Shown here: in pieces, positions 9,541-19,950 of the stretch | How the letters are laid out: each line of letters starts with the position of its first letter | Position numbering within the stretch: the stretch's first letter is position 1 | From: Darksidea phi | Taxonomy: Eukaryota > Ascomycota > Dothideomycetes > Pleosporales > Lentitheciaceae | DNA: 42,091 nt | Reading direction: 5' to 3' | Assembly: GCA_030770425.1 (NCBI GenBank) | Contig: JASJFT010000307.1 | Location: forward strand, 1-42,091 | Made by a program: the position numbers and the translations under genes | Notes under the pieces: generated by a model | The model's input: only the letters and a program-made list of their open reading frames with translations | Told to the model about the DNA's origin: nothing | Databases searched by the model: none

Positions 9541-11508
9541 TCAGTTGGTCCCGAGGGGTGTGAATCCCGTAACCCTGTTGCGGAAGTGCCCTCCATTGAG
9601 AGCTGCACCTCGTGAGGTACCAACATACCCAGTTCCGGGAGTGAGGTGTCTGGGCCGTAGGAACCGGTGATGGCCCGGCTCCAAGGTGGGGCAAGCGTAC
9701 AAAGCGGCAGCGAGGAGCTTACCGTTCGTGCAAGCCTCGTGCAGCTGGAGAGGATGCAGTTTTTTGAGCATGCTAGCATAGACGTTCTTGAGCAGGACAA
9801 CCTGCTCCCGGGTCTTGCACAAATCGAACGCGTAGTCTGCCCGGAGAGTGGGCGGGGGGTCGGTGTTGTTTTCTGCTTGGATGAACTGCACTAACTGCCA
9901 GACCGTTTCACGGTCCGCTAGAGGGGTCTGCAGGAACCTCTCAAGGTCCGGCACCACTTGGCGAAATAGGCCATATTCATGTCGATCCATGAGCTCTGTA
10001 AGCTTGTTGTCGCTCAATGCTCTCCATATCTCGGAGAACATCCTCGTTTTCTCACCGCAGTCTTTCAACAATGCTTTGTATATACCCCCTAGCGATTGCC
10101 TCTCGTCCTCGGACCGGCAGGCTGGATACCCGAAAAAATAATAGGCCCCCCATTCCGGATCTGGGTTCTGGTCATGGAGAAGAGAGACAGCTAGAAGGAA
10201 CGTGGTATGCTTTTCTTTCGGCTCGAGACGGTGTAGTCCAATGTGCCTCTCGTGGGGTGGAAGATAATGGAGCGCCACCTTGAAGAGCGCATCCTTTGGA
10301 TCTTCTGTAGGCTTTGGGTTCGGTTTCCTGACCCGGGTTCGCTTGGATATCCCATCAATGAGGGTCGGGGAGGGCGTGGGCTTGGGGTGCGTTGGCCGGT
10401 CCTTTGGTGGAGGCGTTATCACAGGTCGAGCTGCCGTAGGGGATGGCAATCCTCGGTGCAGCTTTACTGCTCCGAAGGTCGGAAATGCGAGAGCAGCCCG
10501 CACTGCTGTATCAAATGCTCGCTGCGGTCTGGACAGCAGGACGATACAATCACGAAGCTCATTCGCGAAGGTCGCCCCAAGGAGCGGCCTTAACCGGATC
10601 TCGAAATGAGTCAATCGAAGTAGTACGTTGGCTTGCAACACCAAAGTTTCGTAATCAGTCTTCGTCATCTGGCTGGGGTCGATGGTACAAGCTTGGTTAT
10701 GCAGCGTGATGATATGGTTACCTAGGTCGTAATCGAGGCTAGAAGCGACTTCCTCCAACACTCCGAAGAGCTTGGTGACGAGCTTGTCATATTCCTCTTT
10801 ATGGCGTTCGAAGACTTTGCGCGTACGGGTAAGGTAATGAGGAAGCCGGGTGCGATAGCACTCAAGGACGTGGCTCCATAGCAGCTTCCGCGTCCCAGCA
10901 GACCCATTGTCTGCAGGTGTTAGTAATGTACAGTGCAAAGTAAAGTGTACACCGTTCGAGTGCGTCCGACAGAATAACTAAAACCATAGCTTGCGCCAGG
11001 GATTGTGCAGCCTGGTTACTATCGAGAGGCAATGCTTTCTAGTGGCTGTTCTGTCGGACGCATTTATACGACGGTGGAGACAGCTCTCGACATGAGACTT
11101 ACCAGGACCCAGTTTGTGGATACGCGAAAGACACCCCGCCGTATCTGAGAGCATGGCTGGGGCGCCAAGTTGGTCGTTGCTCTTCTTTCCTGTGCTTGGA
11201 TCGAAAGCGACAACCCAGATGTCGACCGACGTTGTCTGTTCATTTTCTTTCATCAACACGATGGCACCGGCTGTCCAAGCTGGATGGCCCGAAAAGATCT
11301 CCGCGAGCCGGTCCAATAAACGCCTTTTCAGATCTTGCGCGGCTTTGCCAATGACAACGTGGGTAGCCGTGCATTTATCATCAGAGAGATCACCGACGCT
11401 TTGCTGACTGGTTTGGAAGGTTCCAATGATGCTTCCATTCTCCTCTGCGGCTCGCTTCGCTACGGCTTCGAAGGCCTGAAGAGGCGTTGGTTGGGGTCTG
11501 CGTGGCAT
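9541..11508 (-). CDS. Uncharacterised two-exon gene, 591 aa
   Basis: Exon 1 is 11,508-11,103 and exon 2 is 10,910-9,541. The 192-nt intron (11,102-10,911) has a GTAAGT donor, a TACTAAC-type branch site and a CTGCAG acceptor; the join keeps the frame through a split Asp codon. This merges two frames that look separate without splicing. The start at 11,508 begins MPRRPQPT; an in-frame ATG at 11,562 would add 18 residues. The first 135 residues look folded (alternating hydrophobic strands, VDIWVVAFDPSTG). The middle is Pro/Lys-rich and probably disordered, and the C-terminal 250 residues are helical with His/Glu-rich segments. I recognise no domain. The composition and clean intron argue that it is a real, probably lineage-restricted gene. 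Confidence 0.75.
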
Positions 11509-12320
11509 CACGGTGATAGATGCCACCCAATAGTGGACGAGGAAGGGTCCAGAAAATTGCAATGCTCTATCCCCAGATATTCGACAGGATCAAGCGATCT
11601 ATTTCGGCTTCTGTGTCCGGCGATAGACCAATAGCTCGAAGTGCTTTCACTCAAATGAGTCAGACCCCCTAACAGGGGAGGCTGTCACCACAGCTGCTTG
11701 TGCTAGACGGCCTAAGCCTGCGAGTTCCTCTAGCTACCTCGAGTGGAATGGGTGTTGAGGCTGTTGTTGTCAAGCGAAGTAGTGCGACTGGCTACATATA
11801 AGCTCAAGCGCTGCAAGAGAGTCAAATGCAGCGACTTACCTTTACTGGTAGGACCAATACACGTACTCGATCAATTGCCGTTACCGTGTTGGTGTGCTAG
11901 ATTGGTGGGGTTGGAATTGGTTAGGTTCTTAAAGGAGGAGGATCAGAAACTGGCTGTTGGAGTGGTGTGGTGATGTAGTGGAGGAGATCAAGGAGGATGA
12001 GTAGGAGATGGTGTATAATAGACGTAAAATCTGGTTGCCGTCCAACGGTGACGTGATCCGGCGTAAGCCAAAGTGAGAGAAGGCAGCGGCGAGCCCAGGT
12101 GTCAACAAACCGATCTACGCAGTGATAACGAGGGCAGGAAGGAGCGACAGTATCCTACACCCTCGCGAACTTTTGTCAAGCATATGCGACACGAGACCAT
12201 ACCCAAGTACGAACAGGAAATCAGATTCTATACAAGAGTAACCGCTAAAAAACTTGCGGTAGTGATGCCTGCGCAATATCAACAGTAATCAAGAAATACT
12301 ACTTTTGGCCCTTCTCTTAT
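11509..12320. other. Intergenic region between two minus-strand genes
   Basis: This should contain the promoter of the 591-aa gene on its left side and the 3' end of GPI13 on its right. Short plus-strand ORFs at 11,743-11,973 and 12,073-12,288 have no recognisable content and I do not call them. No RNA gene was seen. Confidence 0.5.
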
Positions 12321-15300
12321 TTACGACGTCCACCCAAAAACTTCCGCCACACTCAAAAAGCTCATCCTCGTCCCTCCAATTGCCACAAAAACACTCACCA
12401 GATCCACAACAAGCAGCACTAGGGCACCCGTCATAAATCTAGGGCTAAAGATACGATACAGCATAAGATGCCTTCTCAGATGCCCCGCCCACATTGTCGT
12501 CGCTAAATTGATGACCGCGTAGAAAAGAAGATGTGTACCGACCGCCTTCGCGACATCCCCTAACAAGCCCTTTTTCTTAGGCGGCTGTTTCCACAGGACC
12601 AGCGTAGGAACGGCTACTGCACAGAGAATCTGCGCACCGAAGCTGTTGAGGAGAATCAGGATGGGGGTCCAAGGGTAGCGGATTGTGCGGAGGGGGATGA
12701 ATGCTGTTTCCCATTGTATGCTGGATAGAGTGGCTTGGTGGCCGGTTTTAAAGAAATGGAAGGATCCAAGGAGGCCTAGGACGACGGGACCAATGGGGCT
12801 GTCTGAAAGCTTATTCGTGTCAATAATCTCTAGGAGGGAAAACAGCTGCCATGTTGCAATGCCGATCGCGCCGGCACCCATGGGCTTTTGTACGAGGATG
12901 ATGGCAAGGGACCACATGGTGATAAGAAGGGCGTAGCGTGAGCCATGGACGTTGGCATAGCCGAGAATGGTGATGGATGTTGACCCGCCGTCTGCGACAA
13001 CCTGGCGGGATGTGTCTTCGCTATTTGGGCCTTTAGTTTCGATGCTGAGAAGAGGCTTTGACCAGTTGAAAGTGGAGTATCCAAAGGCGAGGGCTATGGC
13101 AAAAGTGATCTGAGCTATGACGATTTTGGTTGTTTTGAGCATGTCGCCGTATCCGGGATACCAATCGCCGTCATCAGCGGCGTCGAGGGTCCAATATGCG
13201 GCGCTGAGTAGAAGTCCGAAGCGAAGGGCAAAGCCGAGCCACAAGACTGCGGAGCCTTGGTAAGACAGAGTGCCTTCGTAATAGTCTCGGATGAAAATCG
13301 GCAGGAGAAGAGCAACCACATAGGGAATAGCCAATTGCCACGTCGCGGACGTCGAAGAATTAGCAGAGGCATAGTACGTCGACTTGCAGAAAGGCATTTG
13401 CTCCTCTCGACAGAGTCGTGATAGAGACGCAACTCGCGTAAGGATGATGAATAAGATCGAGTGGTAGCAACCCAAAGCTCGATCCGCCGTCTTCTTCTGC
13501 CGAAAAGAAGAGAGTGCTGTAAGCACGCCAAATGTACACAGGAAATGCAGAAGTATTTCGTCCTCCCAGATGGTGAATGAATTAGCTGCAAAGCCGACCG
13601 ATAGAAGAACTGTGAAGAGGACGCTCATCCAACCCCAGATCGTGCTCGGCAAAGGCGATACAAGCCTTCGCCTAATGTACCAGAAAGCCGAGGCGATGCC
13701 GACCGCACTTCCCATCGCAGAGGCATAGATGAGTATATGCTCTCTGGGGACAGTGGGAAGCGCAACACTGGCTCCAAATCCGACGATAGCTCCTAACACG
13801 GTACCGGCTCCACCACGGAATAGGAGGGCAGGAGTCAGTTCGGATCGATCGCCTTCTATCCCACGAGCGTAGACGGCAAGGATGATGAGCGTGAAGGCAA
13901 GTATAGTAACTCCGTTCAGCATTCTAGGAATGTCAAATCTCGCCCAAAGTGCACGACAGATGCTGAGCGTCTCTTGCTGGTAAGCGGAGAACGCGGCGTA
14001 GACGTTCTTGAAGGAGCCACTCTTTTTTCTCTTGCCGGCAAGCGAGCTCCACGCGTCATTTGCGGCCGACCAAAGGCGTAGAGAGGTGGCTCGGGTGCTC
14101 TCATCAATACCTCTGGCTACAACGTACTCTTGCTGATAGCGATGGATCTGGGAGGCTGCTAGGCGGTTCACGATAGCTAGATTCTCAAAGTCTTCTCCCT
14201 CCGCTCCGATGAATGCTTCTTCGATGGGCTTGCCGAGATTGTTGAAGGGTATGGGCATGCCGAGTAATAAGGACAGCGTGGGCACAAGATCAATCTGGGC
14301 CACCGGCCTCTCCTTTGCGGTCGCCGGGGGGGAGACGTAGGCCGGCGAGCTCCTTCCAAATAATTTCCGCTTCGAGTACATCCAGAGCGCAGCTTGTATC
14401 TCATCGTCGGATTCTCCGCCGTGGTCCCCTTTCGCATCCATTCCGTGGTCACCCATGATGACAAGTAAAGTGCTGTCGTCTAGCTGATCAATCATTTTGC
14501 GAATGATCTCATCCATTTGTTGTAACTTCTCGTTCATGGCCGGATGTTCTGGGCCGTATCGGTGGCCTGCGTGATCCACTCCCAAATAATGTCCAAAGAT
14601 CACATCCCATTTGCTCGTGTTCGAGTGATGCATGAGCGGGAAGATATGATCAGTGACCCCGTTGTCAACAGTATGTAGGTCCCAAACGTTGAACGAGTGG
14701 TAGGCGCGGGTGAGGTTCGGCTCGAAGTACCCCGGGAACAAGGCATGCCATGTATCGTCGCCCAGATGTACAATCCTCTTACTAGCATTCCGCAACTGTG
14801 CCACCAAATTGTCCTCATCTATCGCTGTCCCCGCGAAGTTAGACCCAGCGTCTATGAAAGTCGGAAGCGTCCCCGTGGTAAGCCCTTTCAATCTTTGTAA
14901 CGTTGTAGTCGGCGGATCGGCGATGAATGGGAGGAGGAAGGCATTGTTGGGCTGGTTGAGAGCGGTCTCGTGGAGTACCGGAATCGCGTTGTGGAAGTGG
15001 TGGGGTACTTCGTCGGAACCCGCGGCGGGGAACGGGACCGTAAAGTCATAGCGGAGAGCGTCTACGATTATAACGATGGCTTTCTCGAAGGTCTTGGGAT
15101 GCCAGCACCCCGCTTCGGGAGATCCGGATGCATACGAGCGCGCGCTGTCGACTGGCGGTACTGAACATTCTGATTTGTGGTCCAGTACTAATCTTGTGAG
15201 GAGAAAACCACTCGTAAAGAGGTAAATGCCCAAAGCATGGAGAATGCTACAATGTGTCAGCCTCAGCCCAGTCCGCGCATTGCTAGGGCCAATCATACAA

Positions 15301-15516
15301 TATCCAAGTAAAGAAAGCCACCAAAATCCCGTGTGCGGCTTTGAAGTGGACTTCGCCCTGTTTGTTGGCTTTGGCAGCATCGCCCGTTGTTGGTTTCAGG
15401 CCCTGCGATTCCTGCTTCTCTTTTTCGGCTTTGGCCTTTGCAAAGGCTGCCGCGAGGCCTTCAAAAGATGGCAGAGGCTCGCCATTATCCATTGGAGAAA
15501 GATCAACGTCAAGCAT
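12321..15516 (-). CDS. GPI13: GPI ethanolamine phosphate transferase 3 (PIG-O/Gpi13 type)
   Basis: This ER membrane enzyme adds ethanolamine phosphate to the third mannose of the GPI precursor, the group that later links to the protein. Exon 1 is 15,516-15,299 and exon 2 is 15,246-12,321, with a 52-nt intron (GTATGA donor, TTGTAG acceptor). The product is 1,047 aa, normal for the family. The first transmembrane helix (about residues 58-90) is made by the splice join. The alkaline-phosphatase-like domain follows, with metal-site motifs IVIIVDALRYDF (Asp135), a TTGTLPTFID segment carrying the nucleophilic Thr region, FGHYLGVDHAGH (Asp297, His298, His301) and MGDHGMD (Asp339, His340), and a later GDHGG His348. 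About a dozen hydrophobic helices fill residues about 500-1,040. The start is not certain: Met9 (15,492) follows a pyrimidine-rich stretch and could be used instead. A tiny upstream ORF overlaps the first ATG. Confidence 0.95.
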
Positions 15517-15520
15517 CCAT
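15509..15520 (-). promoter_or_regulatory. Minimal upstream ORF overlapping the GPI13 start
   Basis: Four bases upstream of the first GPI13 ATG lies another ATG in a different frame (ATG GAT GCT TGA). Its stop falls inside the first codons of the main frame. Both ATGs have weak -3 contexts (not purine). If the leader is transcribed this could reduce initiation at 15,516 and favour Met9 at 15,492. This is seen in sequence only; any effect is inference. Confidence 0.4.
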
Positions 15521-16161
15521 TAGAAACCAGCGACAATGGCTGTAGAACAGTCGCGCATAAAGTCGAGCTTCAGACGTCGGGATTCGGAAGTGGAGCAACG
15601 TTGATCCGCGACAAGGTCATTTGTCTTCTACTAGTTTACGTGAGCAAAAACTTTGATGGTCTGCCAGGAAGAGGACACAAGCTCAGTGTCACTATCTTTC
15701 GGCGGCACTAGCTTCCAGCAGCAAAGACGGTGAATGCAAGACCAAAGGCATAATGCGGTCTGGTGTTCCATTTTGCAATTGATTCTGTATCTACTCCCTT
15801 GGTGCTCGAGGCACACGCTGTGGGGTATATATACATTAGAAAATAAGATATATAAGAGGTCATAGCCTCATCGGAGGAATGGCTGAGACAACAAGGTCGC
15901 AAATACAGGGCCATCCATCTTCAAGAAATATACAATTGGCGAAAGTGCCACAGCCCGAGGCGATGAAAACAACCAGACTGCTGGTTGGCAACAACAGCTA
16001 CAGGCTAGAAGAAGGGTATCCAACGTGATAATCAGCGCTATAAGCCGTCATCAAATGTCAAGGTCGTAGCCAACTGGCTTTGGTGGAGAGACTGAGAATG
16101 CTGAAGCGGTCCGATCGGTAGCTTTCGCCGTATCCGAGCGTCGAAATCCGAGTGCTCAGTA
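15521..16161. other. Intergenic region upstream of GPI13
   Basis: About 640 bp between two minus-strand genes. It should hold the GPI13 promoter and the 3' UTR of the membrane-protein gene. A TATATATACATTAG-like A+T-rich patch is at 15,824-15,840. No gene seen. Confidence 0.5.
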
Positions 16162-16707
16162 TCATGAGTAATACTTGTCATCCTTCTCCTTGAGTCCTCC
16201 GATACGGTCGAGGTCGAGGGAATCGAAATGATCTGATGCATCGCGTTGGTACGGGGGGAGATCGTCCTCGTGCAGAGGTTCCATTCCAACACTGTGCTCT
16301 CCAACCCGGACAACAACAACGCGACCCGACTGTTTCTTGCCGGTGTCATCCACCTCGTCGGGAAATGTGATGCGGATCTCGGGCACGGGGCTTGGTGGTG
16401 GGCTTGATGAATTTGCCATCAGCTCCTGCTTCTCCTGGTATACCACAACTGATTCGCGTCCCTTGCCATATGGCATCGCAGTGATGGTCAACCGACGAGA
16501 CGACTGTCTCTTCTCGTACAGCGGGAGTTGAGCCGCCTCGGCTTGCTTCCTTGCCCAGCGCATCTTCCGGAGGAAATACAGGGCGGCAATCAGGATCATT
16601 CCTAGAAGGGCAAGCGCCAAAAGCGATACAAGGAGGCTGACCATGGTGGGGTCAAGGCCGCCCTTCTTTTCATCGTCGCGCGCAACGAGGTACTGAATCG
16701 AGTTCAT
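16162..16707 (-). CDS. Small single-pass membrane protein with two LPxY motifs
   Basis: The gene is a single exon encoding 181 aa. It has a short N-terminal segment (about 20 residues, no cleavable signal peptide apparent), one hydrophobic helix at about residues 22-46, and a strongly basic flank (RKMRWARK) that predicts a cytosolic C-terminus. The tail carries LPLY at 61-64 and LPPY at 150-153; both fit LPxY, a known variant of the PY motif bound by Nedd4/Rsp5-type ubiquitin ligases. A Ser/Pro-rich linker (about 99-109) is followed by a conserved-looking strand segment (VVVVRVGEHSVGMEPL). I believe similar proteins occur widely in filamentous ascomycetes as uncharacterised proteins, but I know no function. 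The start is the first Met of the frame. Confidence 0.75.
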   Translation of the reverse strand: MNSIQYLVARDDEKKGGLDPTMVSLLVSLLALALLGMILIAALYFLRKMRWARKQAEAAQLPLYEKRQSSRRLTITAMPYGKGRESVVVYQEKQELMANSSSPPPSPVPEIRITFPDEVDDTGKKQSGRVVVVRVGEHSVGMEPLHEDDLPPYQRDASDHFDSLDLDRIGGLKEKDDKYYS

Positions 16708-17679
16708 GATGGTGAGTGAATGATGTAGGGTGTCGTTACGGCGTCGTCAAATTGGGGTATGATGCAGGTTTGGTAATAGCGATTAAGGAGCGGATTGTCT
16801 GCTCCATTGTCAGTACGAAGGAACGCGTTTAGCAGGGCCAAGGGTCGCTGTGTTGTGGTCGGGGAAAAGGGCTCCTTGGCGGAATGTGAAGCTGCAAGCT
16901 GCGGACGGCGGACGCACCTTATGATGTCCGGAGACGTTGCAACGGGAAGGGAATGTGATGCGGGGTAGAATGAGCGGATGCAGAGTTGCTGAAAGAGTGA
17001 AGCAACCGTTGCAAAAGAATGCGAGGGAGGGAAACCGCGCAAAGGATGGAGAGGAGAAGCAGCGGCAAGGAAGAAGGGGAGCTCGCCGGGCTTATGAGGA
17101 GCTCAGACCAAACGATCAAAATGAGATGAACGTTGGGCGAGCCGGCCAATCACGACCAGCGGGCCCCTGCACCAATTCACCGTAGTTGCGCGCGCTTACC
17201 CGAAAGCGCAACGCATGCGCGGGTCAATAAACAACTGCAGACAACCCCCATAGCGAGGCAGATTCCCATATATAGCCCGCTATCACCATCGACAGAACAA
17301 CTACGTCTTTGTCGCGTAAACCCAAACCCTCCTTTCAAGGTCGCTCGCTGGACTACCTGCGAAATGCATCCTGATGGGCCTCCCAATACGATGCCCTCCC
17401 AGGCTTGTCTCCCGCGAGAGGTACTTGTAGAACGCCGCTCTACGCGCCAAACACCCAGGAAACAGCTCCTCACAGCGAATGAGTAAAGCGCGCGCAAACG
17501 AGCGTTCGGACTTGGTCCCGACGAGGCAGGGGGAGCGAAGGACGACGAGGGTGTTAGATTAGGCAAAATGGCCGATTCACGTCGTGCGCTCGCGACCAGA
17601 TAGGCGACCGCTAACGGGGGGGCTTGTAGAATTTTTGGGCCCTGTATATTCGGCCTGCTTTAAGCTTACCGGCGCGAGA

Positions 17680-18671
17680 CATGCCATGTGTGGCATCGGC
17701 AAAGACAGAACGTGGCGGGCTGGATACGCTTGAGACGAACGGCAGACGTGCGACTGGGGAGTCGAAGCGCATCGGCAACTCCAGCATCCGCCAGCATCAT
17801 CCTTTGACAGCCCCGCACAGTGACAGAGCGCGCAGTGGAGTAGGCTTGCCCAGTTGCTCCTCCGGACCTGTTGGGAGTAGTCAGCCTCTCGGAATGTCCG
17901 TACCTATTATTTCCTTCTATAAGAGCTGCTCTCCGCGCTACGGACTGCCACTGTGTCGTCAGCTCACTGCCGCCTGCTGCCGTCGTTCTGGAGTCGGCAC
18001 CTGGAGCAAGCTTCGCCCGGATGTCTTTTGGTTGCTTGTGAAACTCTCCGATTTCTCTCCCCAGGCTCCAAGCGTTGCATGCCTTGAGACGCCGTAATGC
18101 TGCATCTGAGGCCATGACTGCGGATGCTTCTGCTTCCAGAGCCAAGTCCGAGTCTCGCAATCTGTAACGGGACGTCTCCTCGAGAATGTTCCATCTTCCA
18201 GCCCCTCAACACTTCTAGAATCGATGCCGGCGACCTTCGCTCCACTCAAATAGATGACACCCGTCTCCGACATGTGGCCGAGCTCGACACTTCACAGTGC
18301 AGAGCGGTGGCAGGGCCAATCATGTGGCGGCGTTGCACCGACGAGGCTGCTATCATGGTCGGTTTGGCCCTGTGCTACCACCGCAGTCTGCTAGAGTGAA
18401 GAGCGGTGTATAGATGCAAGAAGTTAATACGCGACTGGAGTTCAGTGGTCGCTCTCGTTCGACGATGGCAAGACGGGCTCCGATATGGCCGCCTAGTCCC
18501 CCAATGAGCCGTCTCCAGCGCGCCATCATCGTACAGGATGAGCGGAGCGTTTTGCGTGTGCCAGATTCGAGCCGCTGCCTCGCGTCGCTGCCTCGCGTCG
18601 CCGTCTGCAGTCACGAGACGACGGGATTGCAGGGCGCTGGAGATGTTCGATGACATGGATGAACCCGCCAT
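17680..18671 (-). pseudogene. Possible decayed or unrecognised multi-exon gene
   Basis: Three minus-strand stretches have coding-like composition but lie in different frames: a Ser-rich start at 18,671 (MAGSSMSSNISSALQSRR) to about 18,490, a segment 18,273-18,170 starting MSETGVIYLSG, and a Glu/Ala/Lys-rich segment about 18,158-17,900. Good splice sites to join them were not found, so this could be a decayed gene or chance frames in GC-rich DNA. No family was recognised. Confidence 0.25.
18573..18601. repeat. 13-bp tandem duplication
   Basis: The unit CGCTGCCTCGCGT occurs twice in direct tandem (18,573-18,585 and 18,586-18,598) plus three bases of a third copy. Because 13 is not a multiple of three, a unit gain here would shift any reading frame across it. 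Confidence 0.85.
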
Positions 18672-19334
18672 GAGCTTCTCAGAGTCCTAGAAGCCAGCGT
18701 GACGGCGCACTCGCCGGTGCCCTCGACACCTATCATGGCCACAGGGCGACTTTTCAGGCCAGAGGCCAGCGTGCAACGTCTGCATTGGTCCGGCCCGGAG
18801 CACGTCAATGGCTCACTTGGTCTGGCGCTCGGCTGGGGGAGGGTCCACGGCTGCACACATGGTGGACGCCGACAGGGACATCGAGCATGCCGAGCATCTT
18901 GAGCAGCATAATGTCAGTTGGATGCATAGATCAGAGCGAGTCACGAAGGATGCGACGAAAAGCGCCCGGGCCGGCGTGCACGTTGTGAAACGCATATTCC
19001 ATGTAGAGCATCCAGAGCACCCCATCCCCATGCGAGGGCCTGTCTCACCTCTGCCATCGCTCTGGCGGTCCGGATTGCGTCGTTTTCTGCATCTATACTT
19101 GGCGCACGCGAGCACGCCAGGCCGACGACGGCGCTGGAGCAGCTGCGAGACATTGCACTCTTCGCCCCCAGAGAGCAGCGCGTAGTTGGGCAGACCCCGA
19201 ACTGCGGGTGTACCGTGGCCGGCATTCGGCCTGGCAGCATCGGGCTTTTCCCACTGGACGCGGGAGCTAACTAAGCTCGTCTCTTAGCGAAGACATCTGG
19301 AAGATCTGGGGTCATCATCGTCGCGACCACCTTC

Positions 19335-19950
19335 TTGCCCACGCCGTACGCCGCCTCTTTCTTCCCTCTATCCCCCCTCTGCCCTCGCCCACGTCCGCCC
19401 GACACCCGCTGTATCTCGCCCTCCGCGCCGCCCCTGACTGCACCACCTCTTGCGCATCATCACCAGCTCCCCGCAGCAGCGTTCCATTCCGCAATCACTC
19501 CAGCACCCGCGCCCTTGCGTCCCATTGCTGGCTGCTGGAATCACCCTGATGCCGCCTGGCGCGCACCACCGCTTCGAGTATAGCATGCGCAGTGGCTAGA
19601 GGAGCTTGCCGACCGTGAATCCAAGGGGTGTGCACCCGTCTGCACATATCAACCCTCGCTCCCCCTTCGTGTCGCCCGTGGAACACTCCTTCGCCCGCCG
19701 TCCGCGTCCGTCTGTACCATATCCGCCGCATACTTGCTTCTTCAGTCCGACCTGCCTTCCCACAACAACATTCGGTACGCTGTGCTGGCCGCCGCACAGA
19801 GGGCGTCGTATCCATACATTGTCCGCATGCTGACGCCTGGGCCTAGTTCAGCTTCCCGCACTACATAAGCCGCCCCCGCGCTACATTTTCCTCGGAGAGC
19901 TCCCGCCGCATACTCACGCCCACTTCCTCCATTCGCCCTCGAATTCACAT
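19335..19950 (+). promoter_or_regulatory. Pyrimidine-rich promoter and leader of the PUF gene
   Basis: The stretch from about 19,335 to 19,460 is almost all C and T in long runs, the usual core-promoter and transcription-start environment of filamentous ascomycete genes. The remaining 490 bp to the ATG at 19,951 has no better coding candidate and is probably a long 5' UTR. Confidence 0.55.

Larger units (their letters stand above)
16708..19334. other. Long unassigned GC-rich stretch
   Basis: About 2.6 kb without a gene I can defend. The left 400 bp should be the promoter and leader of the membrane-protein gene. A TATATA element at 17,268-17,276 and a CT-rich leader precede a plus-strand ATG at 17,364 that opens only 40 codons, so a short or broken plus-strand transcript is possible. 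Coding-like minus-strand text at 17,680-18,671 is listed separately. No RNA gene or transposase was recognised. Confidence 0.4.
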
